A stretch of 64,000 nucleotides of DNA from Irpex lacteus (GCA_001986395.2 MQVO02000030.1:186001-250000); one strand, 5' to 3'. Positions 38,568-51,551 are shown, counted from the first letter of the stretch. Notes: generated by a model from the sequence alone, not told the origin. Made by a program: numbers and translations.

Positions 38568-41172
38568 ATGTCTACACTACCGGATCCCAACTCGGTCAAA
38601 GTCTATACAGTTAACGGTGCCGCCTCAAGCTCCTCTTCCTCCCTACCAGACTGGCTCACACGCAAACGCGCGTTCAAGGAAAAGGGCAAACGTGTTGTAC
38701 GAGAACAGATTGAGGGCACTCTCGAACTCTTGCAGCACTTCGAGTTTCCCGAGGCGAGCAATAAGATCAAGGTGACGAGGGACGGGCACCATGCAGTCGC
38801 AACCGGAACGTATAAGCCGCAGATGAGGGTGTGGGACTTGGACCAGCTCTCGTTAAAGTTTGAGAGACATAGTGATGCGGAGAATGTTGACTTCCTTGTG
38901 AGTAAGTCTTCAGCCATATAGGATCGTCAAGGTACGGGAGACGCTAATATCGATTTCTTCTGGTAGATGCTTTCGGATGATTGGACAAAGTCTATACATC
39001 TCCAAAATGATCGCTCGATAGAGCTGCATGCTCAGGGCGGTCTGCACTATCGCACGCGCATACCAAAGTTCGGTCGAGCTTTGGGATATCACTTCCCTTC
39101 GTGCGACGCCCTTGTGGCTGGTGCAGGCTCAGAAGTTTACCGGCTAAACCTCGACCAGGGGAGGTTTATGCAGCCTCTACAATTACAAGACGACGGAGAC
39201 GAGATACTAGGTGTCAACGCCATCGATATCAACCCCGCACATCAGCTGTTTGCATTTGGTATGGAGGGTAATGGGACCGTACAGTTTTGGGATCCTCGGT
39301 CACGGACGCGGGTTGGGCTGCTACAGCTACCCTTGGGGAGACTTTTGCCCACGAATAAGCCAGTCGTATCGACGCTGCCTGGTGTCGAGGATGCTTCTGG
39401 CCCTTCTGTCTCCGTCACCGCGATTGCTTCTCGGCTAGACGGGCTCTCGTACGCCATTGGGACGTCCACTGGTCACACACTTCTATATGATATCCGTTCG
39501 CCTCGCCCTTCCGCAATCAAGGATCAGGGTTACGGTCTTCCTGTGAAGGTTGTGTCCTGGATCGAGGGAGGAAGTCGGATGGCTGGAGACGGCTTGGTGT
39601 TGAGTGCCGACAAGAAGGTTATCAAGATATGGGATAGACATTCGGTGTGTTTGGCTACTTTAGCTGCAATTTCATCTCGTGCTGACCAGATGTACTCTGT
39701 CCGTAGCCGGCAACGAATTTCACATCCATAACACCCGCACACGATATTAACGACGTATGTCATCTACCGGGCAGCGGCTTGCTCATGCTCGCGAACGAAG
39801 GCATCCAAATGACGACGTACTACATCCCTCAACTGGGTCCTGCGCCTAAATGGTGCAGCTTCCTGGAGAATTTGACGGAGGAGATGGAGGACCAGACGAC
39901 GCGGACTGCGTATCAGGATTACAAGTTCGTCGAGCGTAGCGAACTCGCCACTTTGGGCCTGGACCACCTCATCGGTACACCTGCGCTCAAACCGTACATG
40001 CACGGTTACTTCTTGTCCTTACAATTGTACGACACTGCACGGCTTATCGCAAATCCGTACGTGTATGAGGAACATAGGGAGAAGATGGTGCAGGAGAAGA
40101 TGGAGAAGATGGCGGAGACGAGGATCAGGGCGAGGAAGGACGTGGGAGTGAAGGTGAACAAGGCCTTGGCGGAGAAGATCAGGAAGGAGGAGGAGAGGGA
40201 GAAGAAGAAAGCTGAGAGGAAGAAAGCGAAGAAGGATAAGGGCAAGGAGGAGGGAGAAGACGCTATGGATGTCGATGTACCAGAGGGAGATGAGGCGGCG
40301 GATAAGAAGACGGGAGCTGCTAGTCTGCTCAGTGATCCTCGGTTCAAAGATCTGTTCGAGAACCCTGAATTCCAGGTAGATGAGGGGAGCCGAGAGTTTG
40401 CGCTACTCAATCCGTCTTCCGTTGCCCATCGACAAAACCAGATCAACGCAACTGGACGTAGAGGGAAAACGAAGACCGCTGTGGAAGAAGAGGAAGAGGA
40501 GAGCGACAAGGCTTCCTCTGACGGTTTCAGTAGCAGCGAGGATAGTGAGGAAGAGGGTAAGGCGTCAAGGTGAAAGTGAGAGCGAGGATAGCGATGCCGC
40601 AGGAGGTACGTTGTCTCTTTACCGTCATTGGTATCCGCTGCCGTTACGAGGCCTGACTTGTGTAAACAGAGCTCTGGACGGACGATATTCGCGCACGTAC
40701 GGCCGCCCGCGCGACATACCGTGACCCCAAACGCAAGGCTTCTCAACAACAACGCAACCCCAACGTCCGTCTTGTGCCATTACAAACCCAATCGAACGGT
40801 TCTGATCGATTCGGCAAAAATGCTACATTCGGTCAGCGACGCACTGCTTCCAGTTATGGTGACTCCAAAGGTGGGAGGAACGCAGGCAAGGGGAAAATGC
40901 GCGATATGGACGATGTGCGCTTTGCCGAAGACGGAGGAATGGAGGTCAGCTTCATGCCTTCAGGGAAGTCCGACCGCGATGAGGACAAGGGCAGAGGTGG
41001 CAGAGCAGGTGGCAAGGCTCCAAGGAGAAAGGGCGTCGAGACCTTTGGTGCGGGTATGGAGAAGGGAGGGGAGGATCCGGACGTCGAGATCAGTGAGAGC
41101 GAGCGTAAGGGACGGACGCAAAGACGGAAGGGGATGCGTAGTGGGAGCAAAAATACGTTTAGGAGGATGTGA
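38568..41172 (+). CDS. ENP2: ENP2/NOL10 nucleolar WD-repeat protein, one single-base frame break
   Basis: Exons 38568-38897, 38967-39644, 39707-40605, 40670-41172; about 802 aa after correction. ENP2 (NOL10) is a nucleolar component of the small-subunit processome, needed for 18S rRNA maturation and essential in yeast. Landmarks: VYTVNGA and LPDWLTRKR at the N-terminus, then a WD beta-propeller (TYKPQMRVWDLDQLSLKFERH, GNGTVQFWDPRSR, DKKVIKIWDRHS). The family segment KWCSFLENLTEEMEDQ follows, then a Lys/Glu-rich region and SDPRFKDLFENPEFQVD. An acidic stretch and a basic tail finish the protein. At 40567-40573 the frame hits TGA; removing one A of the AA at 40567-40568 gives KASGESESEDSDAAG and splices in phase into ELWTDDIRAR. 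An inserted base is therefore inferred. Confidence 0.95.
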
Positions 41173-41452
41173 AAACATCTTCACTCTACTTACCTACTCT
41201 CTTGTGGCGTATTGTCCTATTCTTTGGCGCATCGTATGTATATCAGGGAATATATTCATTGTGCTGTTATCTATATATGGATAAGACGGACTGGGATGAG
41301 TGGGTCGTTATATGTCGTGAGTTTTTGCGTATGAACAAGACTGTAGATGCTATAGTGTATGGTACCGGTCGTGACGTCGTAATTGAAATAAATAATGACC
41401 AACGCAAACCCAACTGATCGACACTGGACAAGTGTCAACTGTTTGGGAGACC

Positions 41453-43309
41453 TTACGTCCTTCCACCCTTCACCTTTGCCTGTGCCTGTGTTCCTAGCCC
41501 ACTGACGTTCAGCACACCACCAGTCTTAGGTTCAAACGGCACACTCGTCGGATTTAGCGTCAGTCCCCTCGGCTCAAACGCAGGCGCTTTGCTTGAAAGG
41601 TTCGACGTACTCGCAGGGATGGGGATAGGCGACGGACTGGACCCTGACGAGCCCGAGGTGCTGCTACCAGTACCATTGTGCGAGCCCGAGGGAGGCGCAC
41701 CACGTTTGAAGTGGGGGACGGAGTGACTGTGTGTGTGAGCAACGTCTCGGTGCAAGTGAATCACTCCTGGCCCTGGCGGGGGGACATGGGGATGACTGTG
41801 CGTGTGAGGGCCTGGACGATTGACACCTGGTCGTTGAATAGTCCCAGGGCGAGCTATGGGTGGGGGTGGTGGTGGTGGCATAGGATGTCGGTGTGGGTGG
41901 TGAGAGTGATTTGGCGGGTGGGAGTGTCGTTTCCGGTGCATATGGGGTGCGTTGAGAGGTTGAGTGCGGACAGGACTGACCATCCGCTGTTGAGGGATCG
42001 AGGAGCCATTAATGATGTCGTCTCGCAGTGGTGCCACCAGCTCATCTTCATCCGTCACGCTCTCTTCGTATCCGTATCCGTACGGGTCGTTCTCGACCTT
42101 TTCTCGTTCTTCCTCGAGCCTTCTCAACTTCTCCTCCAACTCGTTGATCACACCGCCCGGGGCGTCCAACTTCTCCCTCTTGGCGTTCAACCTGTCCAGC
42201 CTTCCGGAAAGGCTAGCCAGTTCAGCTTGCTTGCCATCGGTCCTCTTCTTCTCCTTTGCCTCCGCTTCATCTCTTCTCGCCCTCACTGCCTTTGCTTCTT
42301 TCTCCACTGCCTTCCACTCTTGCTCTAACTCCTCCTTTCGCTTTAGCAGCCCCGGAAGCGCCTCTTCCAACTCTGCCACCTGTGCCTGTACAAGGTCCGC
42401 GGCCGCCAATGCCTGTCTAGCTGCTTCCTGCAACGCTCGAGCCCTTTGCCTTGCCCTCAGCTCTGCGGGAGCACTTCTCTCACTCGCACGTTTCAATGCC
42501 TCGATCTCCGCTCGGAGAGATGCATCGCTTTTCTGAGCTTCGCGACGAGCGGACTTGAGAGTTGAGGTGAGGGTAGCGTGCTCGGTTTGTAGGAGGGAAA
42601 GAGTATGTGTGAGCTGAAGACGGCGGTCTTCGAGAGAGAATGAGGGTGGAGAGGACGGCGTATCGTTGTCGGAATCTTCAAGGTGTGATGGAGAGGAGGG
42701 ACTCATGGGAGAGGTGTCGACTGTTAATGACGATACGGCGGAAGAGAAGCTTTGCTCGTGCAGGTCGTCCACGGAGGTGTCCTGTGAGGTGTCCAGATCT
42801 CGATCAGACGAGTTTGACAGGTTGTCTATATGATCAGTGTCAGACTGTATCGGCGAGAATGAAGTAACCCAAGCGGGGTTCATGGAGGGAAAGCTTAAAA
42901 GGAGTGAAGGCGTACCGGAAGTAGTGATCTGACCTCGCAAGATCTTCTCGTTTGGCACAATCCCTAGCTCAACGTCATACTGTCTCCCAGGCATGAGTCC
43001 AAACAGGATTATCACCGCTTCGTCGGCCTCGTCGTCAATCTTCATAAGCACACGCTGCCAAGGTGTACCGTTAACCTTGACCGATAAGCCTTTTGAGAGA
43101 ACGTCCGAAACTATCTGTATCTGACGACCGCCTGCGTCTTGTTCGATATCGTCGTCGGAGTCGTTGGTGATCCCGAGCGAGGCAGTGAGGGCTCTGATGA
43201 AGACGAGTCGGAGCCAAGAGGTGAGGACAGAATGAAGGTTGCCGAGACTGATGTGATTTCCCGTACTAGGAGTGATAGGGTGGGCCGCCATGGACGAATG
43301 GAATGCCAT
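41453..43309 (-). CDS. Protein with fibronectin-III-like domain and long coiled coil
   Basis: One exon, 618 aa from the ATG at 43309 (MAFHSSMAAHPITPS). Residues ~20-40 form a hydrophobic helix (LHSVLTSWLRLVFIRALTA). Residues ~70-140 look like an FN3-type beta sandwich (VNGTPWQRVLMKIDDEADEA, FGLMPGRQYDVELGIV). An acidic Ser-rich linker follows, then ~170 residues of heptad-like Ala/Glu/Arg/Lys sequence (LEEALPGLLKRKEELEQEW), a clear coiled coil. The tail is His/Pro-rich and disordered. The arrangement suggests a scaffold or tether, but no specific function is recognised. An upstream in-frame stretch begins before the ATG, so an extra 5' exon is possible. Its stop and the ENP2 stop are 280 bp apart, convergent. 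Confidence 0.82.
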   Translation of the reverse strand: MAFHSSMAAHPITPSTGNHISLGNLHSVLTSWLRLVFIRALTASLGITNDSDDDIEQDAGGRQIQIVSDVLSKGLSVKVNGTPWQRVLMKIDDEADEAVIILFGLMPGRQYDVELGIVPNEKILRGQITTSGTPSLLLSFPSMNPAWVTSFSPIQSDTDHIDNLSNSSDRDLDTSQDTSVDDLHEQSFSSAVSSLTVDTSPMSPSSPSHLEDSDNDTPSSPPSFSLEDRRLQLTHTLSLLQTEHATLTSTLKSARREAQKSDASLRAEIEALKRASERSAPAELRARQRARALQEAARQALAAADLVQAQVAELEEALPGLLKRKEELEQEWKAVEKEAKAVRARRDEAEAKEKKRTDGKQAELASLSGRLDRLNAKREKLDAPGGVINELEEKLRRLEEEREKVENDPYGYGYEESVTDEDELVAPLRDDIINGSSIPQQRMVSPVRTQPLNAPHMHRKRHSHPPNHSHHPHRHPMPPPPPPPIARPGTIQRPGVNRPGPHTHSHPHVPPPGPGVIHLHRDVAHTHSHSVPHFKRGAPPSGSHNGTGSSTSGSSGSSPSPIPIPASTSNLSSKAPAFEPRGLTLNPTSVPFEPKTGGVLNVSGLGTQAQAKVKGGRT

Positions 43310-44196
43310 TGGGATGCGTCGCTCATTGTTGACGTAGGTCAAGGATAATAAGGAGTTCGTTAGTGCCTATGATAGGTTGTACAGCATGCACCTGACAGTG
43401 GACACTACAGGCATGGGGCACAAATAAGCTTTACGTTTGACGAGAGTGGGAATTGCGACTTGCCAGATGAAAGTTTGGTGATGGCCCTGGCTGCGTGTTG
43501 AGCAGTACAGTCTAGGAAACTCAGCAATCACTGGTGATACTGAGCTATTTGGCTACTAGAGGTCGTGTAGGAAGTTCTTAGTCAATGCATGGGTGTGCCG
43601 ATTTTCGGACTGACCTACTTATGGCTTGCACGTCTCTCACCGTGATACTCTGCGGCCGCTTGCTTGGGACACCAGCAGATACAATTATTTGACAGTATAA
43701 TAGATCTTGCAAATTGTGATCGGTGTTCCTGGTTGGGGAGTGCGTGAACGACGTTGCAGACGGTAACAGAGATGAGAGTACGGAAGAAAGGCTGGTATGG
43801 GCGCTCCGCTGCGCCCCTTCCTCATTTGGCATCCTCCCGACAGTACTCAACGCCATCTGCACTTAAGCTTAAGCTTCCGACACACTCAACCTCATGTCGT
43901 ATCAGCACCGTGCGTCTCGCAATATTGGAATTGGAATATGCGGATAAATTATCAGCTACAGTTGACTAAGACCACAATGATAATTGAGATCGCCTCGTAA
44001 GCGTGCCGCACGGCCCTCGAGTCACAAAGAACCAACAAGAACCCCGCTCTCACGTTGTAGACATGGCTATCAAAAACTAGTACTCTTATGGCGTATAGCA
44101 GGTCTAAATATGTCTTTTGATGCCGCTATAAGAGGCATCTGAGCCGTTCGATCGCAAGCAGCTCCCTCTTACACCCATCCAACCACAACGAACAAG
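43310..44196. promoter_or_regulatory. Divergent upstream region, coiled-coil gene / nitronate monooxygenase
   Basis: 887 bp without a supported gene. Promoters of both flanking genes must lie here. Confidence 0.45.
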
Positions 44197-45425
44197 ATGC
44201 AGCCTATCAAGACAGCATTCACAGAGCTGGTCGGTACGTTTGATGCAATCTTTACCATGCAACTAGTCTACTGATATAATGTTGGTTGTCTCAGGTGTAC
44301 AAACCCCTATAGTCAGCGCACCGATGGGTTATGCCTGGTCTTCAGAGACTGCATACGCTACGGCAAAGGCAGGAGGGTTCGGTATGGTAGGCGACTGTAT
44401 GTATATTGTCGCTCTCCTCTTATATTGGGCTCATTCTCATGCTCACGATAGCACTGGAGTCTCCGGAGCAAATGCGCGCCACCTTGACAACCCTCCGCAA
44501 ACGCCTCTCTGTACCTCCAGGATCCCCCTCCCATTTGGTGTCGGCTTCCTTGCCTGGCTCTTGGATAGGACGGAGGCAACGGAAGAACCTAGGTTACCTG
44601 CTGTGCTCGAAGAGAAACCGAAGGCCATCTGGTTTGCCTTCGGCGAAGATCTTGGGAAGTACGTTCGGCAGGTTAGGGAGCTAGAAGCAAAGAGGGAACA
44701 CAAGACGCTGGTGTTTGTGTGTGTGAACAGCGTGCAAGAAGCGAGGGTCGCCGTGGAGGAGTGGAAGGTTGATGTTCTTGTCGCGCAAGGTTTGTCTTCA
44801 TCTTTACCGACCTCCTTGTCAGCACAAAAGTCAGGAACTAACCTACCAACATCGATAATACGCAGGTATCGAAGCCGGCGGTCACGGTTCCTCTCAGTCC
44901 CCAACGACCTCACTCCTTGTCACATCTATCCTGACTGCCATCCCTAACGCTCCGCCCATCCTGGCTGCAGGAGGAATCCACACTGGTGCACAAGTCGCCT
45001 CCGTCCTTGCCTTGGGAGCTTCTGGAGCTGTGTTAGGCACCCGTCTTTTATACACCCCCGAATGCGGCTACACACCTCTCCAAAAATCTATCCTTCTCTC
45101 CTCCACTTTAGACACCCGGACAACGAAGCGAGGCATTTGCTACGATGAGGTCAACCGTATACCCGGCTGGCCGGAGGGTATCGACGGTCGTGCTATCGCA
45201 AATGGTATCTGGGAGGATTACGCAGAGGGCTTGCCTCTCGAGGAGAGGTTGCGGAGACATGATGAAGGGAAGGCAAAGGGTGAGAAGGATAGGGTAGTCG
45301 TCTGGGCGGGACAGGGTGTTGGATTGACGAAGGAGATCAAGGGCACGGAAGAGGTGGTAAGGACCATTCACGAAGAGACTGTTGCCCAGATCAGACGTGT
45401 GTCCGCACTTCTTGTGTCGGCGTGA
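44197..45425 (+). CDS. Nitronate monooxygenase (2-nitropropane dioxygenase family), one single-base frame break
   Basis: Exons 44197-44233, 44295-44396, 44452-44789, 44866-45425; 345 aa after correction. FMN-dependent enzymes of this TIM-barrel family oxidise alkyl nitronates and propionate-3-nitronate; the physiological substrate here is unknown. Landmarks: PIVSAPMGYA, AGGFGMVGD, then after the break PLPFGVGFLAWLLD, IWFAFGEDLGKYVRQV, VLVAQGIEAGGHGSSQ, ILAAGGIHTGAQV and GASGAVLGTRLLYTPE, the FMN phosphate loop. The frame changes at the run of five C at 44524-44528; a sixth C gives PPGSPLPFGVGF. No intron can explain it, because the conserved strand itself is split. Convergent with the arrestin-like gene (197 bp between stops). 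Confidence 0.94.
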
Positions 45426-45621
45426 ATCGTAATGTGGATGGCCGTCACGTCGTAGGGACAGTTGTACTAGAAGGTCTGGCGAAATAGCGCAATAGGCCTC
45501 GAACCTGGTTTTACCGAGACAGTGCATATTTTCGATATTGATATACACTAAGACGAAGCTCTATTCTTGATTTGTGTTCGTACAGGTTGATAGACCCATA
45601 CGCATGTACAGGAAGACATTG

Positions 45622-47239
45622 CTAACCTTCAGAAGGATGTACATCCCTATACTTATCCGTCACCAACAGTATAACATGACTATGGCGATGCTCAATATGC
45701 GCCGCCGTTCTCAAATCTGCCGGCCGCAGATGCACCACGACAAAGTCCTACAAAGCCATACACCGCACACCGACCATGCGTGTCATGATTCACATCGAAA
45801 CACGTCACGGGGGACTCACCTTGACGTGTATGTCACCAGACACGAACGACGGCACATGTACGTCGTCGTTACATTTCACTTCGCCTTCCCAGTCTAACGA
45901 GTAGTCACATACGGACTCGGAGAGACTCGTCCTATGTTGCTCCTCGCTCGAAGAGACAGGGGACCATTCTGGTGGACGTTCGACTGCTTTCAGCTTGCCC
46001 TCGCCGATTACAAGACCTTGATACGCGCGTATCCCTTTCACTACCACAGATACCTGGCGTCGGATGTAAACACGTATGGTAGGCGAAGACGGCGATGGTG
46101 GGTCGAAGGCATCTGACTGTGAGGAAGCAGCCGCGCGCTTGATCGTCTTGCCCAGGAATAGGCGGAGCGATTCTGCTGAACCTCGCAGGTGGAGGTGAAA
46201 CGGGATCGTGTCTCGCAGCGCGTATATTTGTGTGTGAGGGATGAATAACTGAAAGATAGGCAGGCGGGCGGGCGGGGTGAGAATGCTATCCTCAAGTGTG
46301 GGACAAGTACTGCAGACATACATGGCAATCCATGGGTTTTTGAGTTCCGTCTTTGCACGGGATGGAGGAACATATTTGGTACCATTGCTCGGGCATTGTC
46401 TTGGATGTGGAGAAGAATGGCAAGAGGTCATGTGGTATGGGAAGATAAGGTCGGGATCGTGGTCTATAATTGAGGAGTATAGGCAACGTGAAGCTTGCGC
46501 GTAACGTCAATATGAGTAGAAGGGCGCAGACTATGTCATTCAACTCGCCTGTCTTGTTTCGACCGAGAACCTGGCCGTACTACAGTCATAACTGTAATCA
46601 ACGTAAACTCGTTCTGCACGGAAACACCTGGGTCTTCATGGAACTTGACTCCAAACGAGGGAGGGACGACCAATGGGTTGGCGTACATCTTGTCAACAAA
46701 CTTGAATGGGAAGGGCACATAAAAGTCCAGTATATTCGGAGCAACTGAGTTGTCCCTCAGTGGCGTGGGCTTCGTCCACAGCTCATGCTTCTCGCTGAAC
46801 AGCAGCCGTTCGCAGCGTCCAACATCAGCAATGACCCATTTCTGTCGACCTTCAAGCTAGGCGCATGCAAAATGCACGTCGTGCAGTCAGCAAATACCAA
46901 CATCACCCTGTCTCAAGTTGGCTAACTTACTTTCATCGATACCGAGACAACAGCTGTCCGATCGCTGATCTCGACATGTCCTTTAACAATCGCGTTCTGA
47001 CGATAGGTTGGTATCCCGGCACCGAACTCTTGCTCGTGCAGCGATACCGTGATGTCGCCTGCCTTGGCCGTGAACTCGCCACACGGGATGGGCGTCTGAG
47101 GGCGGCCACCAGTATCAATGCTTTCTTCGTCTTCGGAAGGCTCGACAGCGTATGAAGGAACCGAGTGCAGTGAGGGAGTATAGGATGGTGGCGGGGTCGG
47201 CGGATGTCGGTCTGCGAGGTCTAGGTGAGCATGATACAT
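45622..47239 (-). CDS. Arrestin-like domain protein
   Basis: Five exons: 47239-46931, 46856-46564, 46493-46322, 46248-45820, 45747-45622; 442 aa, phases all match. The N-terminus is Pro/Ser-rich (HPPTPPPSYTPSLHSVPSY). Beta-strand sequence follows, typical of the arrestin N-domain in agarics: GRQKWVIADVGRCERLLFSE, VAPNILDFYVPFPFKF, then LLNYRPRSRP. The C-domain has MDCHLFIPHTQIYALRDTIP, formed by splice 3. The exon 2-3 junction uses GTCGAA, a weak donor, but is the only phase-correct choice. Fungal arrestin-like proteins usually recruit ubiquitin ligases to membrane transporters. No PY motif is obvious here, so that role is unproven. Confidence 0.85.
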
Positions 47240-49884
47240 GTAGACGAGACAGCGTAAGAGTATACGGGAGGGTGAGGCGAGTATAACTCTGAGTCACCCC
47301 CCACCTAGGCTGCGGTTTTATCTACGAACATCGTTTGCGAGGCACGCTATGGTTGCACAAATGACTAGGAGTAGAACGCGGGACAAGGTGCACAGTCAGA
47401 CTTGCAATTGACAGCGAGTTTAAGATCCAGCGGGAACTCACATGCTCGGTCGAGTCACAACATCAAGCAACATATAATTGCTTTGTCAGGATGCTACTAA
47501 CGCATGCGCATCGACCATCTGGTACCTTAGAAGGGTGAGCAAGCAAACGTCATACAGTGCGAATAAAAGACAACGACACCCTACGGTTGCTCAGATGTAC
47601 CTTTTATAGCTTGAAGAGCAGGGTCATGGTCTGACATCCACGGGAAAGCTACATGCATCAGTCCATAGAATCAGTGTTTACGCAGTCAAACGTGGTGCAC
47701 AGTGACTGCGAGCATTTCGAGCCATGATAAGCTGACCCTCGTTCCTTGATAAAGGACCTGCAGTCGGTACTTGGAGTCATTCCTGGGAGCCGAGACGCGT
47801 AGGTCAGCCTCTTCGGACCGTTTGACCAGATGCTGTCAAAATGAAGGCGTGTGGTCGTCTAAACTAACAATAGTCAATAGGCGAGACACATACGTTGATT
47901 GGATAATATCCACCGACGCATATCAGATGTGATTTCATTCTGCTGGCAATGAGCAGAAATTCCTCAGCTCTGTCGACGCCATGTAGATCCATGGAAGTTC
48001 TTGTCTACGAAGAAGCTGACAACTAAGAACTGGAAAATACCACTTGGACGCCGTCCCGGCTATCGCAATTAAAGTCGCATGTCTAAATTGCCGGTCAATT
48101 GAGATGCATTGGTGAGCATACATTGGCCAGCTGTCGTTACCGGCCCAACGCCGTAACGTAACTACCAGGTCTCACACCGACATCAGCACCGTACGAACGT
48201 GAATGTCGGATACATAGTAGCGTTCTCGGCGCCAGATTGAACCAGCTGCTAAAGTTGACTTACTAGTGCGGTGGTTAACGTTATGATGAAGACCATGGTC
48301 AAATCCACATACCGTTGCCCTTTTTCATGGATAGTACAGCGACGCATTCAACGTCGGCTATGCCATGTAACCAACGGGGCCATCGGGGAAGGCGAGCGGG
48401 GGGTTACTATGACAGCACACCCTAAAGTAGATTAGAAGGCGGAGATGACGTGCAATTCCCATTCGATACTCGCCCCTGGTAAGTAGTCGGTGGAGCGAAC
48501 GAGGGTGAATAACGCAGCAATCATAACAAGGAGTACTGACTTGCAGCACTTTTACAGCGTACTACGCGAAGCAGGATGAGGACTCGGAGAACGTAAGAGA
48601 GAGCTTGAACTGGAAGCTTCTGGGATGACTCTTTCTGAGTTGGAATTGATCTGATCCGCGAGCACGGCATGTGGCCGCGAGCTGTTATAGCGAATAAGGC
48701 TAACATTAGAACTACACTCCTCAGTTACAACAACGAACCTACGTATACGCTAGGCAAGTGCTAGGCAGCACCATAATTCCCGCAGCTCGTATCAACACAT
48801 ATGAGAAGGTCGAGATCGCGAGCTCCTTCGCTGCGAACCGCGACCTGCTCGCAATCGAAGATCCGTGCGATAGCTCTTATGGAGCACAACGTGCAGGGTT
48901 TCGGATTGACCAGTGATTGCAGTTGCTCAAGAGCTCGTGGTCAGCTGGTGATTACCACTGTTAATGCAACAGGGCCTACGCGTATAATCAATCCTCCCGA
49001 CGAAGCTATGGGCGGACCCCTTGTTTCAGGGGGGAAAATCCATCGCCATGTGCGCGACGCGTAAAAAGCAACGAGCTAGAAACGTTACTAGCGGTACATA
49101 TTCCTCCAATACTAATCTGGCCATTCGTTAGTTAACCTTTGTTCTCTTAGGGTCTTCGTACATATAGCACGCAGTACATTTGTGGTTCTCATTCATTTCG
49201 TAGTCTAAGGACGTGTGAACTGGTCCGGCTCAACGAAGTGTGTTCGCCTCTCGTGCACGGTGGGCGGCAGAGAATGAGGTTGTTTTCCGGTCTACTTCAG
49301 GGTCCTCCCTTGTTCCTAGCTGCGTAAGCCCCAAGATTTTTGACATTGATCGCCCCGACCGCGGCAGGCGCGTACTGATGGTGAGAGTTTATATTGCAAT
49401 GTTGATCTGTTATCCCATCCCAATCAGACAATCCAGGCAGGCCGCTTACTCGGCGACTAAGTTGGCGTAACCATGTAACGTTACGCCTTGGAATTCTTGA
49501 ACGGTAGCAGACGCACCCCTTAAGACTTCCCTTTGCATGCCTTCGCGGAACCGAAATGTCCGAATGGCGAGAACGCACCATCACCTAGTCCCCGAGGGTA
49601 CGACAGGCAATGTAAAAGCTCGTGTTCCTCAGAGGCGCGGAGGCTCCGGATTTCTCTCTCCCTCCTCCCAAATTTTACTTCCGAGTCCTCCACCCTGCCT
49701 CGTTGTGGAAGCCCCGCCAGGATAATTGAGGTCGAGCGGAAACAGCTAAGCACAAGTCGTTCATTCCACTCATAACGGATTGCCTGTACGTATATTCAAC
49801 ACCATGTAAAATACTTCCAATGCTTACATGGCATTCTGTCAGTAGTGCTGGTTCACCCTCACCGACCGCGTACATTCATTTATC
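47240..49884. other. 2.6-kb region without a recognisable gene
   Basis: Many short frames on both strands, none protein-like. No large repeat, transposon relic or RNA gene was recognised. Confidence 0.5.
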
Positions 49885-51208
49885 ATGGTTCGTCAACTCA
49901 GCCCAGAGAAAGTCTTCATTGTCTCGCTATGGCTCGAGGTGAGCATTTCTGGCACTTTTCTCAGTGCCCTCGCTTGAACTAACTGGTGGTTGGGTGGTTA
50001 GTCGCTTCTATATGGTGTGTATTTGCGTTCCTGGTAACCTGCATATCGGGTGTCCTAACAAATACGTACTAGGTTTCCTACTCTGTCTTTTCCTCGCGTC
50101 GGTGTATGTCAACATCACACTGAGGAGGCACCAGGATGGACATAGTAGGATTATGTTCTATATCGGCATTGTCATGTTCATCATGGCTAGCATTCACGTC
50201 TGTGAGTGCCATTCACAGAGGCTGTTGACAGGATGAACTCTGACTATCTCCCAGCGATGAACTGCTATCGCCTAATAGAGGGCTATGTCATTCACCGTTC
50301 CGACCCCGGAGGCCCCGCCGCTTACTTAAGTGCCCTTGCTCCGTGGCACCACGTATTCAAAGACACTATCTATGCTTCTCAGGAAATGTTCGGCGACGCT
50401 GTTGCTGTACGTACATACAACCTGCCCAACACGGCATTGTGCTTACTCCGCGCCCAGATTTACCGAACATACGTAATATGGGGGCGAAACTGGAAAGCCA
50501 TTGCTCTACCCTCCGTCTTGCTCATCGTCGGCATGAGTATGTATTCAAACATTCTATTTCCTTGTATTCGGCTCATTGACCACATTTAGTTTCTGGCTAC
50601 ACGGTTTGCGGTCTTTATCCTACTGAAGTAACTGGTCGTACCGTCTTCGATCCTCGGTTGCAGTCCTGGATCTCTACCTTCTACGCCGTGTCCTTCATAC
50701 AATCCTTCTTGACAACCGGCCTCATGGCTTTCCGCATCTGGCAAACTGATAACCGGTCGAAGAAGTATAGGGCAGACAAGAGCAACCTCATCCCCGTTGT
50801 TCGCATCCTCATCGAGTCTGCCGCGCTGCAGCTCTTGGTAGAGTTCCTGTTGCTCATCTTGTACGCAATCAACCTCAACGCCCAATTCATTTTGCTGGAA
50901 ACTGTGACACCTTTGGTGGTACGTCTTTCTAATTTGAGGTTTTCAACGATCGATGAGTATTTTGCTAATAATGTCTTGCTCTTTTGCGTACGATTGAATA
51001 ATAGGCTATCACGTTCAACGCTATCACCATCCGTATCGCCTTCCGCTCGTCGGAGACGATGAGTAACTTCACTCGTTCCTCCGAGGCAAACCCGTCCGTC
51101 CATGCTATGGGCGAAAGCAGGTCTGTTCCTATGCGACACATAAAGATCAACATCAACCGGGAGACGGAAGCGGTGGCGGATAACGAGTCGTTTGGAGAGG
51201 CAAAGTAA
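49885..51208 (+). CDS. Multi-pass integral membrane protein of the Agaricomycete 7TM receptor-like type
   Basis: Six exons: 49885-49938, 50002-50014, 50073-50201, 50255-50536, 50590-50918, 51005-51208; 336 aa. Hydrophobic segments are spaced like a seven-helix protein: VFIVSLWLESLLYGFLLC, IMFYIGIVMFIMASIHVSM, an aromatic/Ala segment near WHHVFKDTIYASQEMFGDAV, LLRAQIYRTYVIWGRNW, SWISTFYAVSFIQSFLTTGL, LLVEFLLLILYAINL, and LLETVTPLVAITFNAITI. The pattern (first helix, exon border after SLLYG, YRTYVIWGRNW, polar C-terminus with SSET) is that of a large agaric-specific family of uncharacterised membrane proteins. Exon 2 is only 13 nt. Ligand and function are unknown. Confidence 0.85.
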
Positions 51209-51551
51209 GACTTGGGATACCTGTTTGTGCAGTAAGAAAGCAGAAAATCGAGAGTCGAGGGAAAGTCACCCTCTGGATATCCTGTGCTTTATGTGACCTA
51301 CGTTGGATGTATAATGTGCATAGATGTTATAGACTATCTAATGGATGGATGGATGTACTTATGCCGTCTATTACTTGTATATAGTTCGGGTAGAACAAAT
51401 ATTGGACCACCGCGTGGAACCGCTGGGTAGATCTGACGTCACTCAGAGATCTGTACATATCATTCCGAGTTTTACGGAAAACGCATCTTCGTATTGACCG
51501 TCATCATCAACAACTCACCAGATCCGACTGTGCACAAGTATTACACCCAAG
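51209..51551. other. Intergenic region, no gene seen
   Basis: 3' flank of the 7TM gene and promoter of the DJ-1-like gene. Confidence 0.55.

Noticed and set aside
40560..40610. A 34-nt intron to rescue the ENP2 frame
   Set aside because: It removes a conserved-looking acidic stretch, and one inserted base explains all phases more simply.
44452..44684. Alternative intron (44511-44572) to explain the nitronate monooxygenase frame change
   Set aside because: It would delete the conserved PLPFGVGFLAWLLD strand and still leaves the wrong phase.
45485..45505. GGTTCGAGGCC (minus strand), matching a tRNA B-box
   Set aside because: No T-stem pairing, no A-box or acceptor stem at proper distance; it lies in the 3' flank between two convergent genes.
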